Below the pieces are notes generated by a model that saw only the letters and a list, made by a program, of their open reading frames with translations, made no database searches and was not told the origin of the DNA. Position numbers and translations under genes: made by a program. A stretch of DNA of 64,000 nt from Chitinophagaceae bacterium (GTDB taxonomy: Bacteria; Bacteroidota; Bacteroidia; Chitinophagales; Chitinophagaceae): contig CANFLL010000001.1 in assembly GCA_947447825.1 (NCBI GenBank), positions 124,001 through 188,000 of the forward strand, in the 5' to 3' direction. Positions 1-10,222 of the stretch are shown here, piece after piece. Positions within the stretch are counted from its first letter, which is position 1. Every line of letters begins with the position of its first letter.

Positions 1-2569
1 TAAATCCTGCTAAAAAAACGTGGTTTTCTAGTTTATATAATTGAATCAAACTTTCTAACCTGTTTTTTTCTAAATCATCTGGTTTTCCAGCTATCAAATA
101 TTTTAAATTAGGGTATTTTCTAATCACCTTTGGCAAAACCGCAATTACCTTATCATATCCTTTATATTTTTCGGTATAAGAGAGTCTTGTTAAAGTGAGA
201 ATTATTTTATCGTTTTTATCTATTCGATACCTTTCTAATAAATAATCAGGCTTCCTAAATTGGTGAGGATAATTGAAAAAAGGATCAATAGTGTTATGAA
301 ATATTTCAATCTTGTTAGGGTTAACGTTATTAACTTCAATTAATTTTTGCTTAGTAAAATTACTAACTGCTAATATTTTATCACACTTATTTAAAATTTG
401 TTTTTTAAATCCAGTCAGCTCATCCCATACCTCAATGCCATGGGCAACCAAAAATACTTTGGTTGATGGATTTAAAAACTTTATTAATAAGCCGAACATT
501 GCCAAGTTAATATGTCCTAGCACAACTTGCTGGTATTTATCAGCACTTATTAATTCTTTCCAAACAAATGATACTTTATCTTTCTGATATAGTCTGTAGT
601 TACTAGGAACAAAGTAATCAGCATTTACTTCTTTATCGTACATTGATGCTGCATCTGCAATTATTAAAGCCTCTTTCTCTAATCCTGAAAAAGCATGCAG
701 AAATGCTCGATTAAACTTTTCAATTCCACCCAAAGTAGCAAAAGTACTAGTGGTATAAAAACAAATCCTATCAAATTTTTTTTGCAAGAAGATCAGTTTT
801 TTAGTGTCGCAGGTGGCTAAAACAAACGTCCAATACTTACTCCAATGGATGAATGATTGATTAAGTTGTTTATATTTTTTTTCGAATACTTCATTTCTAC
901 TTAAAGGAACTACATGATTTATCCAACGGGTAAACGGGAATGTAAATCCTTGTTTTTTTCTATTCCATATTGCAGTTGGAAGAATATCTTTAAACGCTTC
1001 TATTAATAGATATTTAGGTCTTTTGTTTAATGAGAACTTAATTTGAGGTGCAATTGTGTTACAAGCCTCAATTACTTTCTTATCTAAAAATGGAACCCGA
1101 ACTTCAATTCCATGCCACATACTCATATAGTCAGTATCTTTCAGTAATTGATTTTGCATGTATAAATGCTGTTCTAAATGAGCAGCTTCCTGAATTTCAG
1201 ATTTGCTGTTTAAAGAAGCCACAGTCACTTGCTTTAGAACCTCATTTACTTTTTGAGAACTAATACCTAATAAAAGTGAAATTTTTCTTGGGTTATATAT
1301 TCCTCTATAAAACAAATACTTATTTAAAAGCGTTTTGTTTTGGAGATATGAAATGCGTTTAATTTTATCGTTTGGCAAGTAGTTAGTTAACCCCAACATA
1401 AAGGACGGCAGAAGTGTCAATTTTTTAAGTAGTTGACTTCGCTTTGCAGAATCATATCCTCCCAAAAGCTCATCAGCACCTAACCCACTTAATACAGCAG
1501 TTAATCCATATTGTTTGGCAAACTTACAGATGAAGTAGGAATTTATGCCATCAATGGAAGGTTGATCCATTGCCTCCATAATTTGCTCAAATTCATCCCG
1601 AAACATTTGATTTGTTACTATGAAAGAGTGGTGTTCAACATTTGTTTGTTCAACTACCATCTTTTGATAAACCTCTTCTGAAAAATCTTGTTCTTCAAAA
1701 ACTATAGAAAGTGTTTTTATTTTTTTATCAGAAAATTTTGAAGCCAATATTGTAATAATGCTTGAATCTATTCCTCCACTTAAAAAAATACCAATTGGGG
1801 CATCCGAGATAAGGTGACGTTCTATAGCATTTTCAACATTGGTTCGAATCAAATCAATGGCAACCTTGCTAGAAGTTACTGAACTAGTGTAAGTTGATAC
1901 AAAAAACGGAGAAACTTCAATTGACAGATTCTTTAAACTTATTACTGCAAAGCAGCCTTTTGGAAGTAATTGTACGTCGTGTAAAGTAGTAAATGGTTCT
2001 GGCAAATGACCATAGGCTAAAAAAGGAATTCTCCAATCTTTGTTTTCTGGCCAATCAGTATCTAATGCGTTAAAGGCTCTAATTTCAGATGCAAAAACAA
2101 GTTTTTGGTTAGAGTGGTGATAGTAGAGAGGTTTAATGCCAGCGTGATCTCTAGCTAAAATTATCAATTTTTTTTTAACATCCCAAATGGCTAAAGCAAA
2201 CATCCCATTGAAACGTTCAAAACATTTAACGCCCCAATTAATATAAGCATAAATAATTACTTCAGTGTCAGTTTTGGTATTGAATATATATCCTGCACCT
2301 TCAAGTTCACTTCTTATTTCTATAAAATTATAAATCTCCCCGTTAAAAATAATAAACACCTCTCCATCAACTGAAACCATCGGTTGATGTCCAGCACTAG
2401 ATAAGTCCAATAAAGATAATCTTCTATGTCCTAGAGCTAATCCAATATTCTCATCTACAAATAACCCTGCATCATCTGGCCCCCCCCGATGCATTGCATT
2501 ACGCATACGAAGTATATCTTCGTTTAAGCTATTTGAAGAAGGATTAAATATGCCAGCAATCCTGCACAT
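1..2569 (-). CDS. Asparagine synthase-GT4 glycosyltransferase fusion, cut by the left window edge
   Basis: Reading from the ATG at 2569, all 856 codons to base 1 are open with no stop. Residues 1 to about 590 are a glutamine-hydrolysing asparagine synthase: the start MCRIAGIF supplies the glutaminase Cys2, HRGGPDD and FNGEIYN follow, the ATP-binding PP-loop SGGIDSS lies at 264-270, SGLGADELLGGY at about 361-372, and EVRVPFLD near 489-496. From about residue 597 the same frame continues as a GT4 glycosyltransferase (ICFYTTSTFATLGGIEKFNR, VAHGIEVWDEL, SNFTKQKL, NTIDPFF, LIAGKPD). The C-terminal catalytic glutamate motif lies beyond the edge. It sits 31 bp downstream of the Wzc-like gene, so an exopolysaccharide role is inferred: amidation of a uronic acid or precursor plus sugar transfer. 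No ATG falls at the domain junction; a TTG at about residue 595 is the only nearby alternative start. The fused reading is seen directly; the function is inferred from families. Confidence 0.85.
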   Translation of the reverse strand, partial: MCRIAGIFNPSSNSLNEDILRMRNAMHRGGPDDAGLFVDENIGLALGHRRLSLLDLSSAGHQPMVSVDGEVFIIFNGEIYNFIEIRSELEGAGYIFNTKTDTEVIIYAYINWGVKCFERFNGMFALAIWDVKKKLIILARDHAGIKPLYYHHSNQKLVFASEIRAFNALDTDWPENKDWRIPFLAYGHLPEPFTTLHDVQLLPKGCFAVISLKNLSIEVSPFFVSTYTSSVTSSKVAIDLIRTNVENAIERHLISDAPIGIFLSGGIDSSIITILASKFSDKKIKTLSIVFEEQDFSEEVYQKMVVEQTNVEHHSFIVTNQMFRDEFEQIMEAMDQPSIDGINSYFICKFAKQYGLTAVLSGLGADELLGGYDSAKRSQLLKKLTLLPSFMLGLTNYLPNDKIKRISYLQNKTLLNKYLFYRGIYNPRKISLLLGISSQKVNEVLKQVTVASLNSKSEIQEAAHLEQHLYMQNQLLKDTDYMSMWHGIEVRVPFLDKKVIEACNTIAPQIKFSLNKRPKYLLIEAFKDILPTAIWNRKKQGFTFPFTRWINHVVPLSRNEVFEKKYKQLNQSFIHWSKYWTFVLATCDTKKLIFLQKKFDRICFYTTSTFATLGGIEKFNRAFLHAFSGLEKEALIIADAASMYDKEVNADYFVPSNYRLYQKDKVSFVWKELISADKYQQVVLGHINLAMFGLLIKFLNPSTKVFLVAHGIEVWDELTGFKKQILNKCDKILAVSNFTKQKLIEVNNVNPNKIEIFHNTIDPFFNYPHQFRKPDYLLERYRIDKNDKIILTLTRLSYTEKYKGYDKVIAVLPKVIRKYPNLKYLIAGKPDDLEKNRLESLIQLYKLENHVFLAGF
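2480..2487. repeat. G8/C8 homopolymer inside the start of the asparagine synthase gene
   Basis: Eight consecutive C on the plus strand (G on the coding strand) encode part of HRGGPDD, close to residue 28 of the fusion protein. Such a long G/C run is conspicuous in this AT-rich sequence, and a one-base change would frameshift the whole gene. The usual family motif is HRGPDD, so the run also adds one glycine. Confidence 0.6.
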
Positions 2570-2600
2570 AATGAGGGATTAGTATTGAGTTTAAGTTAGT

Positions 2601-5018
2601 TTAAATCTTGAATAGAGACTTTATTTTTGTCCATACGGTTATTCTATCGCTACCATATCTATAGTTGTAGCTGTAATTGTAGCTATAACCATATCCGTAA
2701 CCATAACCATATCCATAATAAGAGTTAATTCCTCCTATTTTAACATCATTAACCAATATGCCAATATTAGGAAGCAAATTTTGGGTATACAATTCATTAA
2801 TAAATGGCAACTGTTTCTTTACTGTAAATCGTTGTCTAACTATGTAAATTGTTGCATCAGCTAATTGAGCAATAATTTTCGAGTCACTAACCAACCCTAC
2901 TGGAGCAGAGTCAATAATAATTAAGTCGAAAACAGATTTAAGGTAAGTTATAAATTCCCCCATTCTCGGATCCATTATCATTTCCGATGGATTAGGAGGA
3001 ATAATTCCTGCGGGTACTATATATAAATTTTCAGTGTTTGGAATTGGAATTGGAATTTCTTCAGCACTTACTTGACCTAACATAAAATGTGTAATACCCT
3101 TTTCATTAATTAAGCCTAGTGATTTGGCGATTTTCGGTTTCCGCAAATCAAGTTCAAGAATAACCGTCTTTTTCCCTGCGATGCCCCAAACTGCGGCTAA
3201 GTTCATAGAACAAAACGTTTTGCCCTCACCTGCAATACTAGATGACACCAACAAAACTGGTGATTTCAAATTCGGACCCAATAAAAATCCAATGTTTGTT
3301 CTTAAAATCCTGAATTGCTCAGCCAAAACACTTCTATCCTTATTACTCACCACGAGTACTCTGTTTTGACTGCTGTGGTGAGCAACTTCCCCAATTATTG
3401 GAGCGGTAGTAACCCTTGCTACATCATTTCGAACAATAATCTTATCATTCAATAAATCAAGTAAGTAAATGAAAACAATAGGAATTAAAAAGCCTATCAC
3501 AAACGCTGTTCGATAGATATTTCCAACATCAGGACTTACTCTTCCTCCACTAACCGCTGGATCTACAGGAACAGAGTTGCCAATTGTAGATGCTCGAGTA
3601 ATTTCTGACTCATCTCTTTTTTGAAGTAAAAACAAATATTCCTTTTCTTTAATTCCCTGTTGTCTAATTATTTCTAATCGCTGTCTTTCTCTTTCTGGAA
3701 TAGTACTTAAATTAGAATTAAACTTATTTTCTTGATTCTCGTAGGCCTTAACGGTGGATTGATAATTTTTTGTAAGGTTATTTAAGTTTTCAATAATATT
3801 GACTCTTAACTTTTCAATTTGATTTTCAATTGTTTTTAAATAAGGATGGTTATTAGAGCTTTTTTTAATCAAATCTTCCCTATTTAACTGCGCAGCATTA
3901 TATTGAGTTATTAGTCCAGACAATGTTGGATCGGTTATTTCAAAGGGAGTCACAATTCTATCATATTTCTTTTTGGGCGATGTAACGTATTCTTTTACAA
4001 AACTAACAACATCAATTTTAATATTTTGAGTTGCAATTTTATCTTGTAGTTCAGTAGTCTTCATAAATTCCATTGATGCCTGAGCTTCCAACGGAACAAC
4101 ACCATTTTGTTTTGCAAAGCTTTGTAAACCATCTTCAATTTTACCTAACTCAAGTGTAATAATTTCTAGCTGCCTGTCAATAAACTTAATTGTATTATCT
4201 ACAATCTTATTCTTATCTTCTACATTTACATCATTATAAACATTTACTAGGGTATTTAAGATATCTTCTCCTTTTTGGGGAATTTCCATATTAATAGCTA
4301 AGCTTAATATAGATGTTTCTTTACTTAGTTGTCTAATTTGTAGCCCTCTTCCAATAGTTCCCGCTACAGACTGAGTAGGTTGGTAATTAATTATATATTT
4401 ATTGTCTTTTAAGATTTCATTTGGGTCAAAAAAAAGTCGCATCTTTCCAAATGGATATTCCACAATGTCCCCACTAACTATTTTTTTATAACGATTAGGT
4501 CCATACTCAATATATATGTAGTCTTTTTTCCTAACAATAATCAAGTTTGCAGCTATAGCGCTATCTTTTAATTCTACCCAATTTGCATGAATTGAAGTAT
4601 TGCCATACAATTCTATTCTCTTAATGTTCCCTTCATTGTAATAAGACCAATTAAGATTAAGTATTCTAACAACCCTTCCAATCATACTTGTTGACTTAAT
4701 CAGTTCTATTTCATTGGAAAGATTTGTTCGCTTTTTGTAAGTAGTTAAATTTTCTAATATTAAATCTTCACCTCCACCTCTACTACTCCTGTCATCTTTT
4801 ATCAGTAAAGAAATTGATGAGCTATAAATAGGAACTTTATATCTAATGTTTATATATGCAACCGTCATTGCTATGCTTACAGATACAATAAACAACGGTA
4901 AGAACACGATATACTTATAAACTATCTCTTTTCCAGATAGCTTTGCCGGAGGTGCAACATCCTGCAATACATTCTTTTTTTGTTCTACAGACTGTAACCG
5001 TTCATTTGTGGAGGTCAT
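2601..5018 (-). CDS. Wzc-type polysaccharide co-polymerase with tyrosine autokinase domain
   Basis: This 805-aa inner-membrane protein is expected to control chain length and export of an exopolysaccharide. An N-terminal segment (about residues 30-55) is the first membrane helix of the Wzz domain; a long coiled-coil region with a GNVR-type segment spans about 270-480, and a second helix lies near 508-530. The cytoplasmic BY-kinase domain follows, with Walker A SSSIAGEGKTF near 590-600, a Walker A'-like ELDLRKP, and Walker B DLIIIDSAP. The C-terminal tail (about 766-793) is a GY/SY/NY-rich tyrosine cluster, the usual autophosphorylation site. The start ATG overlaps the stop of the upstream Wza-like gene by 4 bp (ATGA), indicating translational coupling. 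It matches the fused one-protein form common in Bacteroidota rather than split kinase/adaptor forms. Confidence 0.9.
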   Translation of the reverse strand: MTSTNERLQSVEQKKNVLQDVAPPAKLSGKEIVYKYIVFLPLFIVSVSIAMTVAYINIRYKVPIYSSSISLLIKDDRSSRGGGEDLILENLTTYKKRTNLSNEIELIKSTSMIGRVVRILNLNWSYYNEGNIKRIELYGNTSIHANWVELKDSAIAANLIIVRKKDYIYIEYGPNRYKKIVSGDIVEYPFGKMRLFFDPNEILKDNKYIINYQPTQSVAGTIGRGLQIRQLSKETSILSLAINMEIPQKGEDILNTLVNVYNDVNVEDKNKIVDNTIKFIDRQLEIITLELGKIEDGLQSFAKQNGVVPLEAQASMEFMKTTELQDKIATQNIKIDVVSFVKEYVTSPKKKYDRIVTPFEITDPTLSGLITQYNAAQLNREDLIKKSSNNHPYLKTIENQIEKLRVNIIENLNNLTKNYQSTVKAYENQENKFNSNLSTIPERERQRLEIIRQQGIKEKEYLFLLQKRDESEITRASTIGNSVPVDPAVSGGRVSPDVGNIYRTAFVIGFLIPIVFIYLLDLLNDKIIVRNDVARVTTAPIIGEVAHHSSQNRVLVVSNKDRSVLAEQFRILRTNIGFLLGPNLKSPVLLVSSSIAGEGKTFCSMNLAAVWGIAGKKTVILELDLRKPKIAKSLGLINEKGITHFMLGQVSAEEIPIPIPNTENLYIVPAGIIPPNPSEMIMDPRMGEFITYLKSVFDLIIIDSAPVGLVSDSKIIAQLADATIYIVRQRFTVKKQLPFINELYTQNLLPNIGILVNDVKIGGINSYYGYGYGYGYGYSYNYSYNYRYGSDRITVWTKIKSLFKI

Positions 5019-5776
5019 TTAACTATCTTTAAGTAGGTCATCAAGAAAAACAAAGAGGTTAATACACTGGTTACACTTGTTATTAAACCAATATTTGTTA
5101 AAAACAATTGATTTGATTGTTGCTTTACTTTCTGCATTGTTGGCTCAACATACACCATATCATTTTGCTTTAAGTAAAAGAAAGGAGACTTATAAATATT
5201 GTGTGATTGCAAATTTACATAAGTAAAATTTCGCTCTCCATTCTCTTCTCTTACAACAAGAACATTATCTTTTCTTCCTGTAAATGGTATATCTCCTGAA
5301 AGGGATATTGCATCAAAAATGGTAAGTTTTCCATCAGGTATAGGAATAGGGCCTGGATGCCCTACCTCTCCCATAACTAATACCTTCGCATTTGCAAACT
5401 GAATAGTTACTACTGGATCAGTTAAATATTTTGTTAATAGACCTAATAAATCACTCCTGATTTCAACAAGGGTTTTCCCTTCAACTTGAATTTTTCCTAG
5501 TTGTGGAAAAAGTATAGTACCATCCTTGTCTACTAAATAACCTAAGGAAGCTGTGGTAGGCAAATTGTATGGAAGTGCAACTTCGGGATATAACGAACCC
5601 ACAGTTATTAAAAGACGGTCATCCACCTTTACTGTTGGAGAATAACTCATCAGAACCCGATGAGAGCTATCTAGCGTATCATTGAGATATAACTGCTCGT
5701 GTAGTTTTTTTTGGTAGTTACAAGATGTAACAAGAACCATTGAAAACATTATACACACAAAAAATTTAAATTTCAT
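5015..5776 (-). CDS. Wza-type polysaccharide export outer-membrane lipoprotein
   Basis: The 253-aa protein begins with a lipoprotein signal peptide ending in VTSC, so the mature protein is a lipid-anchored envelope protein. A Poly_export domain (about residues 45-130, with LLITVGSLYPE and VVTIQFANAKV) is followed by one SLBB-type segment (VLVMGEVGHPGPIPIPDG, about 135-185). The C-terminus has a hydrophobic stretch (about 228-250) compatible with a membrane span. It is the first gene of a minus-strand operon, overlapping the Wzc-like gene by 4 bp. Together they should form the trans-envelope export channel for the polymer made by the genes beyond the left edge. The length is typical of the short Bacteroidota OPX proteins. 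Confidence 0.9.
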   Translation of the reverse strand: MKFKFFVCIMFSMVLVTSCNYQKKLHEQLYLNDTLDSSHRVLMSYSPTVKVDDRLLITVGSLYPEVALPYNLPTTASLGYLVDKDGTILFPQLGKIQVEGKTLVEIRSDLLGLLTKYLTDPVVTIQFANAKVLVMGEVGHPGPIPIPDGKLTIFDAISLSGDIPFTGRKDNVLVVREENGERNFTYVNLQSHNIYKSPFFYLKQNDMVYVEPTMQKVKQQSNQLFLTNIGLITSVTSVLTSLFFLMTYLKIVK

Positions 5777-5901
5777 TAATAGTATTTTGATGCGATAAAC
5801 TTTATTTTAGTCTAAAGTTTATATGGCTTCGCCATCTCACTCACATTTATTTATTGAAAATGGAATAAAAAATTAATAACTAACTCCTCATTAAAAAAAA
5901 C

Positions 5902-5987
5902 AAAACGGGTTTTAAGGCATAAATGAAACAACCATTTCATTTTAAAATGAAAAATGGCTACCTTAATTTATACTTAAAACCCGTTTT
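5902..5987 (-). terminator. Nested inverted repeat, probable terminator between obgE and the export operon
   Basis: Perfect 14-bp arms AAAACGGGTTTTAA (5902-5915) and TTAAAACCCGTTTT (5974-5987) enclose a second imperfect hairpin built on CCATTTCATTTT/AAAATGAAAAATGG. Read on the minus strand the outer stem is followed by a T-rich run (TTTTGTTTTTTTT), as in an intrinsic terminator. It would end the obgE transcript before the Wza-like gene. The rest of 5777-6215 holds no gene that I can support; the leader position also leaves room for a role in attenuation. Confidence 0.6.
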
Positions 5988-6215
5988 ACGCATATATCCA
6001 TTATACCTTTCCTATACCAATTCAACCGAGATAGGCAACAAATATAGTGAAAGGACATATTATTTGTTAATCGGCAAAAAATCAAAACGTTATAAATGAA
6101 GTTTAACATAAATAATCAAATGAAACTAGTTGGATTATACATTTTTAGTCAAAATCTGATTGTATTCAAAAGGGTTATACCAAAAATTGATTATTTGTAC
6201 GTAAATCAATTTTAA

Positions 6216-7217
6216 TTACCCTATCGGGTTGTTCAATGTGTTCCAAAGTGCATCTTTTAACTCTACCAACCCCGCATTGGTTAATGACGAAATAAAGTAA
6301 TGTGGGACATTCGAAGGCAACTCTTTAGATATAGCTTGCTTTAATTCTTCATCTAGCATATCGCTTTTACTGACAGCAATAATAAAGTCCTTTTGCAAAA
6401 GTTCGGGATTATATTCCTCTAATTCATTTACTAATACTTCATATTCCCTTCTATGATTACTACTATCAGCTGGAATTAGAAAAAGCAAACATGAATTACG
6501 TTCTATATGGCGTAGAAACCGATGACCTAAACCTTTTCCTTCCGCAGCACCTTCAATTATACCCGGTAAATCTGCAATACAGAAGCTTTTTCCATCTCGA
6601 TATTCAACAATTCCTAATTGAGGAACTAAAGTTGTAAAGGCATAATTAGCAATCTTTGGTTTTGCCGCTGTAACTACAGACAATAATGTTGATTTACCAG
6701 CATTCGGAAAACCCACCAGCCCAACATCAGCTAAAACTTTCAGTTCTAAGTTCTTCCAGCCCTCCGAACCTGATTCACCAGGTTGTGAGTGTTCAGGAAC
6801 TTGATTTGTAGAAGTAGCAAAATGTTGATTTCCCCAACCACCACGTCCACCCTTTATCCAAACAATTTCTTGACCATGGTCTAATACCTCTGCTTCAATC
6901 TCTCCCGTCTCTTCATCTCTGGCTATGGTTCCCAACGGTACTTCAAGTATTATATCATCTCCATCCTTGCCAGTACAATTTCCCTTGCTTCCATTAGTGC
7001 CATCTTCTGCCAATACATTTTTATGGTATCTAAGGTGCAGTAATGTCCACAAATTAGCATTTCCCTTAAGAATTATGTGCGCGCCTCTTCCTCCATCCCC
7101 TCCATCTGGCCCACCTTTGGCCGTTAATTTATTACGCATAAAGTGCGTTTGCCCAGCTCCGCCATGCCCACTGCGACAAAATATACGTATGTAATCTATA
7201 AAGTTTCTATCCGACAT
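6216..7217 (-). CDS. obgE: Obg-family GTPase
   Basis: This 333-aa protein is the conserved ribosome-associated GTPase Obg/CgtA, which binds the 50S subunit late in assembly and links growth to nucleotide state. Residues 1 to about 158 form the glycine-rich Obg fold ([19 protein letters not shown]). The G domain follows with G1 GFPNAGKS, the switch region [11 protein letters not shown]3 [16 protein letters not shown] and G4 SKSD. The length and order are those of the short Obg form without a C-terminal OCT domain. It lies downstream of fusA on the same strand, but a hairpin array and a terminator separate the two, so they are probably transcribed separately. Confidence 0.96.
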   Translation of the reverse strand: MSDRNFIDYIRIFCRSGHGGAGQTHFMRNKLTAKGGPDGGDGGRGAHIILKGNANLWTLLHLRYHKNVLAEDGTNGSKGNCTGKDGDDIILEVPLGTIARDEETGEIEAEVLDHGQEIVWIKGGRGGWGNQHFATSTNQVPEHSQPGESGSEGWKNLELKVLADVGLVGFPNAGKSTLLSVVTAAKPKIANYAFTTLVPQLGIVEYRDGKSFCIADLPGIIEGAAEGKGLGHRFLRHIERNSCLLFLIPADSSNHRREYEVLVNELEEYNPELLQKDFIIAVSKSDMLDEELKQAISKELPSNVPHYFISSLTNAGLVELKDALWNTLNNPIG

Positions 7218-7259
7218 GGTACTAATTAAGTTGGGGGTAAAAATAAGAAGTAAATAGTT

Positions 7260-7318
7260 ACAGGTTACAGGTTTCTGGACACTAGAAACTTGAACCAGGT
7301 AACTAGCAACCTGTAACC
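7260..7318. repeat. Short 21-bp-period repeat with an 11-bp inverted repeat
   Basis: The words ACTAGAAACTTGAACC (7281) and ACTAGCAACCTGTAACC (7302) recur exactly 21 bp apart, and GGTTACAGGTT (7263-7273) is the perfect reverse complement of AACCTGTAACC (7308-7318). The vocabulary matches the large array at 32288-32885. It lies between obgE and fusA and could fold into a hairpin. Confidence 0.6.
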
Positions 7319-7322
7319 AAAA

Positions 7323-7353
7323 GAAAAGCCCCCGAAATTCTCGAGGGCTTTTC
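7323..7353 (-). terminator. Intrinsic terminator of fusA
   Basis: Nine-base arms GAAAAGCCC and GGGCTTTTC flank a loop, starting 22 bp after the fusA stop codon. Read on the minus strand the stem ends in CTTTTCTTTT. This is consistent with rho-independent termination; the T-run is short. Confidence 0.7.
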
Positions 7354-7375
7354 TTTATTGATATAGATTAAATTA

Positions 7376-9526
7376 TTATTCTTCAATCTTCACTTTTCCT
7401 TTACTCTTTGCAACTACTTCTTCAGCAATATTGTTTGGAGCATTGTTGTAATGAGAAAACTCCATTGTACTAGAAGCACGACCAGAAGACAATGAACGTA
7501 ATTGGGTTACATAACCAAACATTTCGCTCAATGGAACTTTAGCCTTGATAACTTGTAAGTTAGCTCTGCTATCCATACCTTCCAACATACCACGACGACG
7601 GTTAAGGTCACCTGTTACATCTCCCATATATTGGTCAGGAGTTAATACTTCTACCTTCATGATAGGCTCCAATAAAGTTGGTTTTGCTTTGCGTCCTGCT
7701 TCCCTGAATGCACTTTTAGCACACAGTTCAAAGCTCATCGCATCACTATCTACATCGTGGTAGCTACCATCAAATATTCTAACCTTCATGTTATTAACTG
7801 GGTAACCAGCTAATATACCTTGAGGCATAGATGTTTCGAAACCTTTTTGAATGGCTGCATGGAACTCCTTAGGAACAGAACCTCCATGAATATCATTCAC
7901 AAATTGGAAACTCTTACCTTCATTTTCCTTAATCCATTCTTCATCAGCAGGACCAAGATCAAATTGAATATCAGCGAACTTACCACGACCACCAGATTGT
8001 TTTTTCAAAATTTCACGGTGAGTAACAGTAATGCCAAAGCACTCTTTATAAGCCACCTGAGGCGCACCTTGGTTAACTTCTACCTTAAACTCACGACGTA
8101 AACGATCGATGATAATTTCAAGGTGCAATTCACCCATACCACGCAAAATGGTTTGGCCAGTATCTTCATCGGTATTTACACGCAATGTAGGATCTTCTTC
8201 TACCAATTTAGCAATAGCCATACCCATTTTCTCTACGTCTGCCTGAGTTTTAGGCTCAACAGCAATAGCGATTACTGGTTCTGGAATAAACATATTCTCT
8301 AGTGTGATAGGATATTTCTCATCACACAAAGTATCACCCGTCTTAATTTCCTTAAATCCTACCGCAGCGGCAATATCACCAGCTTCAATAAAATCTATTG
8401 GGTTTTGCTTATTAGCAAACATCTTCATAATACGGCTGATACGCTCTTTTTTACCACTTCTTACATTCAATACATAAGAACCAGCATCCAAGTGACCAGA
8501 GTAGCAACGGAAGAAAGCCAAACGACCTACGAAAGGATCGGTCATGATTTTGAAAGCCAATGCTGCGAATGGTTCTTTTGCATTTGGAGCTCTGGTAACC
8601 GTATCGCCAGTATCAGGATTTACACCTGTGATGTCTTCAACATCAACAGGAGAAGGCAAGTAACGACAAACCGCATCCAATGCAGTTTGTACACCCTTAT
8701 TCTTAAATGAAGAACCACACATCATTGGAACAATGCTCAAATCGATAGTAGCCTTACGGATAGCTTCGTGCATTTCAGTTTCGGTGATGCTATTAGGATC
8801 ATCAAAGAATTTCTCTAATAGTTTATCATCGTATTCAGCAACAGCTTCTACTAGTTTAGCTCTCCATTCGTTAGCTTCTTCAACCATGTCAGCAGGAACA
8901 GGAATTTCTTGGAAGGTCATACCTTCTGTTGCCATATCCCAAATAACACCCTTCATGGTAATCAAATCTACCACACCTTTAAAATCATCTTCTGCACCGA
9001 TAGGCAATTGCAAAGGCACCGCATTAGCACCCAACATTTCCTTTACCTGAGCAACAACCATTAAGAAGTCCGCACCAGAACGATCCATTTTATTAACGAA
9101 ACCGATACGTGGAACTTTGTAACGATTAGCTTGACGCCATACAGTTTCAGACTGAGGCTCAACACCATCAACCGCACTGAACAAAGCAATCAAACCATCC
9201 AATACACGCATAGAACGTTCTACCTCGATGGTAAAATCCACGTGACCTGGAGTATCGATAATATTAAAGTAGTAATCTTTAGTATTTGCATCGGCAACAC
9301 CCTTGTTTGTAGGGAATTTCCACTGGCAACTAACTGCCGCAGAAGTAATAGTGATACCTCTTTCTTTTTCTTGCTCCATCCAGTCGGTAGTAGCTGCACC
9401 ATCATGCACCTCACCAATCTTATGAATCATACCTGTGTAGCGTAGAATACGCTCGGTAGTGGTGGTTTTACCAGCATCAATGTGAGCTGCAATACCAAAG
9501 TTCCTTTGTAATTTTAAATCCGCCAT
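7376..9526 (-). CDS. fusA: Elongation factor G
   Basis: The 716-aa protein is the translocase GTPase EF-G, which moves tRNA and mRNA through the ribosome and helps recycling. G1 [15 protein letters not shown] lies at about residues 15-29, switch [13 protein letters not shown] at about 53-64, G3 DTPGHVDF near 92-99 and G4 NKMD near 146-149. Domain II, the III-V region and the final [14 protein letters not shown] motif are all present, so the gene is full length. An insertion after [11 protein letters not shown] ([12 protein letters not shown]) is as seen in Bacteroidota EF-G. It stands alone rather than in an str operon, with its own terminator. Confidence 0.97.
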   Translation of the reverse strand: MADLKLQRNFGIAAHIDAGKTTTTERILRYTGMIHKIGEVHDGAATTDWMEQEKERGITITSAAVSCQWKFPTNKGVADANTKDYYFNIIDTPGHVDFTIEVERSMRVLDGLIALFSAVDGVEPQSETVWRQANRYKVPRIGFVNKMDRSGADFLMVVAQVKEMLGANAVPLQLPIGAEDDFKGVVDLITMKGVIWDMATEGMTFQEIPVPADMVEEANEWRAKLVEAVAEYDDKLLEKFFDDPNSITETEMHEAIRKATIDLSIVPMMCGSSFKNKGVQTALDAVCRYLPSPVDVEDITGVNPDTGDTVTRAPNAKEPFAALAFKIMTDPFVGRLAFFRCYSGHLDAGSYVLNVRSGKKERISRIMKMFANKQNPIDFIEAGDIAAAVGFKEIKTGDTLCDEKYPITLENMFIPEPVIAIAVEPKTQADVEKMGMAIAKLVEEDPTLRVNTDEDTGQTILRGMGELHLEIIIDRLRREFKVEVNQGAPQVAYKECFGITVTHREILKKQSGGRGKFADIQFDLGPADEEWIKENEGKSFQFVNDIHGGSVPKEFHAAIQKGFETSMPQGILAGYPVNNMKVRIFDGSYHDVDSDAMSFELCAKSAFREAGRKAKPTLLEPIMKVEVLTPDQYMGDVTGDLNRRRGMLEGMDSRANLQVIKAKVPLSEMFGYVTQLRSLSSGRASSTMEFSHYNNAPNNIAEEVVAKSKGKVKIEE

Positions 9527-10222
9527 AACGCTGAGTTATTATTGTTGTTTTATTTATTTAACGAGTAAGACCCGTTTTAAAGGCTGCAAAAGTAGGGGTT
9601 TACTTTATTTAATTAATCCTAATGTAAAATTCATTTTAACTACCGTGGCTTTCAACCAGCTTGATATTGGGAAATACACACTTACAGTTGGGTTAATGGC
9701 TTCAATGGTAGGTTTTAATACAAGTAATTCACAAATAGTTTGTGTATAATTCCTCTTGTCAAAGTGTGGCTGAATGCCGCTGGGTGGTTTCTTTATTTCT
9801 TCACAAAACCTATCCCAGTCACTCTATCATCGGCATTATGTACTTGAACACGATATGCACCCACAGGCAAACCATTGATAGAAAGCGTTGAATTAGTTTT
9901 GTCTTTAAAAGTTTTTGTTTTATGAAGCCTTCCTATATTGATTAAGTACCTGAATAGAAACAATATAATTTCCTTTAACCATATCTTACATATCCTTTGT
10001 TTTGATAAACCGTAATTGTAAACTGAAAGAATAGATAGGAACAAACTTGTTCTTATAAACTATTGTTTTCTAAGTGAATAGTACCTCGCTCACCGTTCTT
10101 ACAATAATAAAAAAAAATGATTACAAAACCTCTAATTTATAATCAGCTCTTTACTTGATACTTTTCACTTTTCCATTTCCACTGCCTATTATATCTTTAC
10201 CGCCTACTAATAACAGGGTTTT
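9527..10222. other. Gene-poor stretch between fusA and the MurC-like gene
   Basis: No intact gene is supported here. It contains a fragment resembling the end of a T9SS-sorted protein (9793-10044) and otherwise AT-rich sequence. A TATCTTTA word at about 10192-10199 resembles the Bacteroidota -7 element and may serve the MurC-like gene that starts at 10223. Confidence 0.5.
9793..10044 (-). pseudogene. Degenerate remnant resembling a T9SS C-terminal tail
   Basis: The last ~40 codons read NSTLSINGLPVGAYRVQV...VTGIGFVKK, which resembles the end of a type A T9SS sorting domain (LPxGxYxVxV...KxVKx). Upstream, a different frame reads VKGNYIVSIQVL, also sorting-domain-like, suggesting frameshifts. 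No signal peptide or catalytic domain can be assembled. I interpret this as the eroded 3' end of a secreted-protein gene rather than a working gene. Confidence 0.4.
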
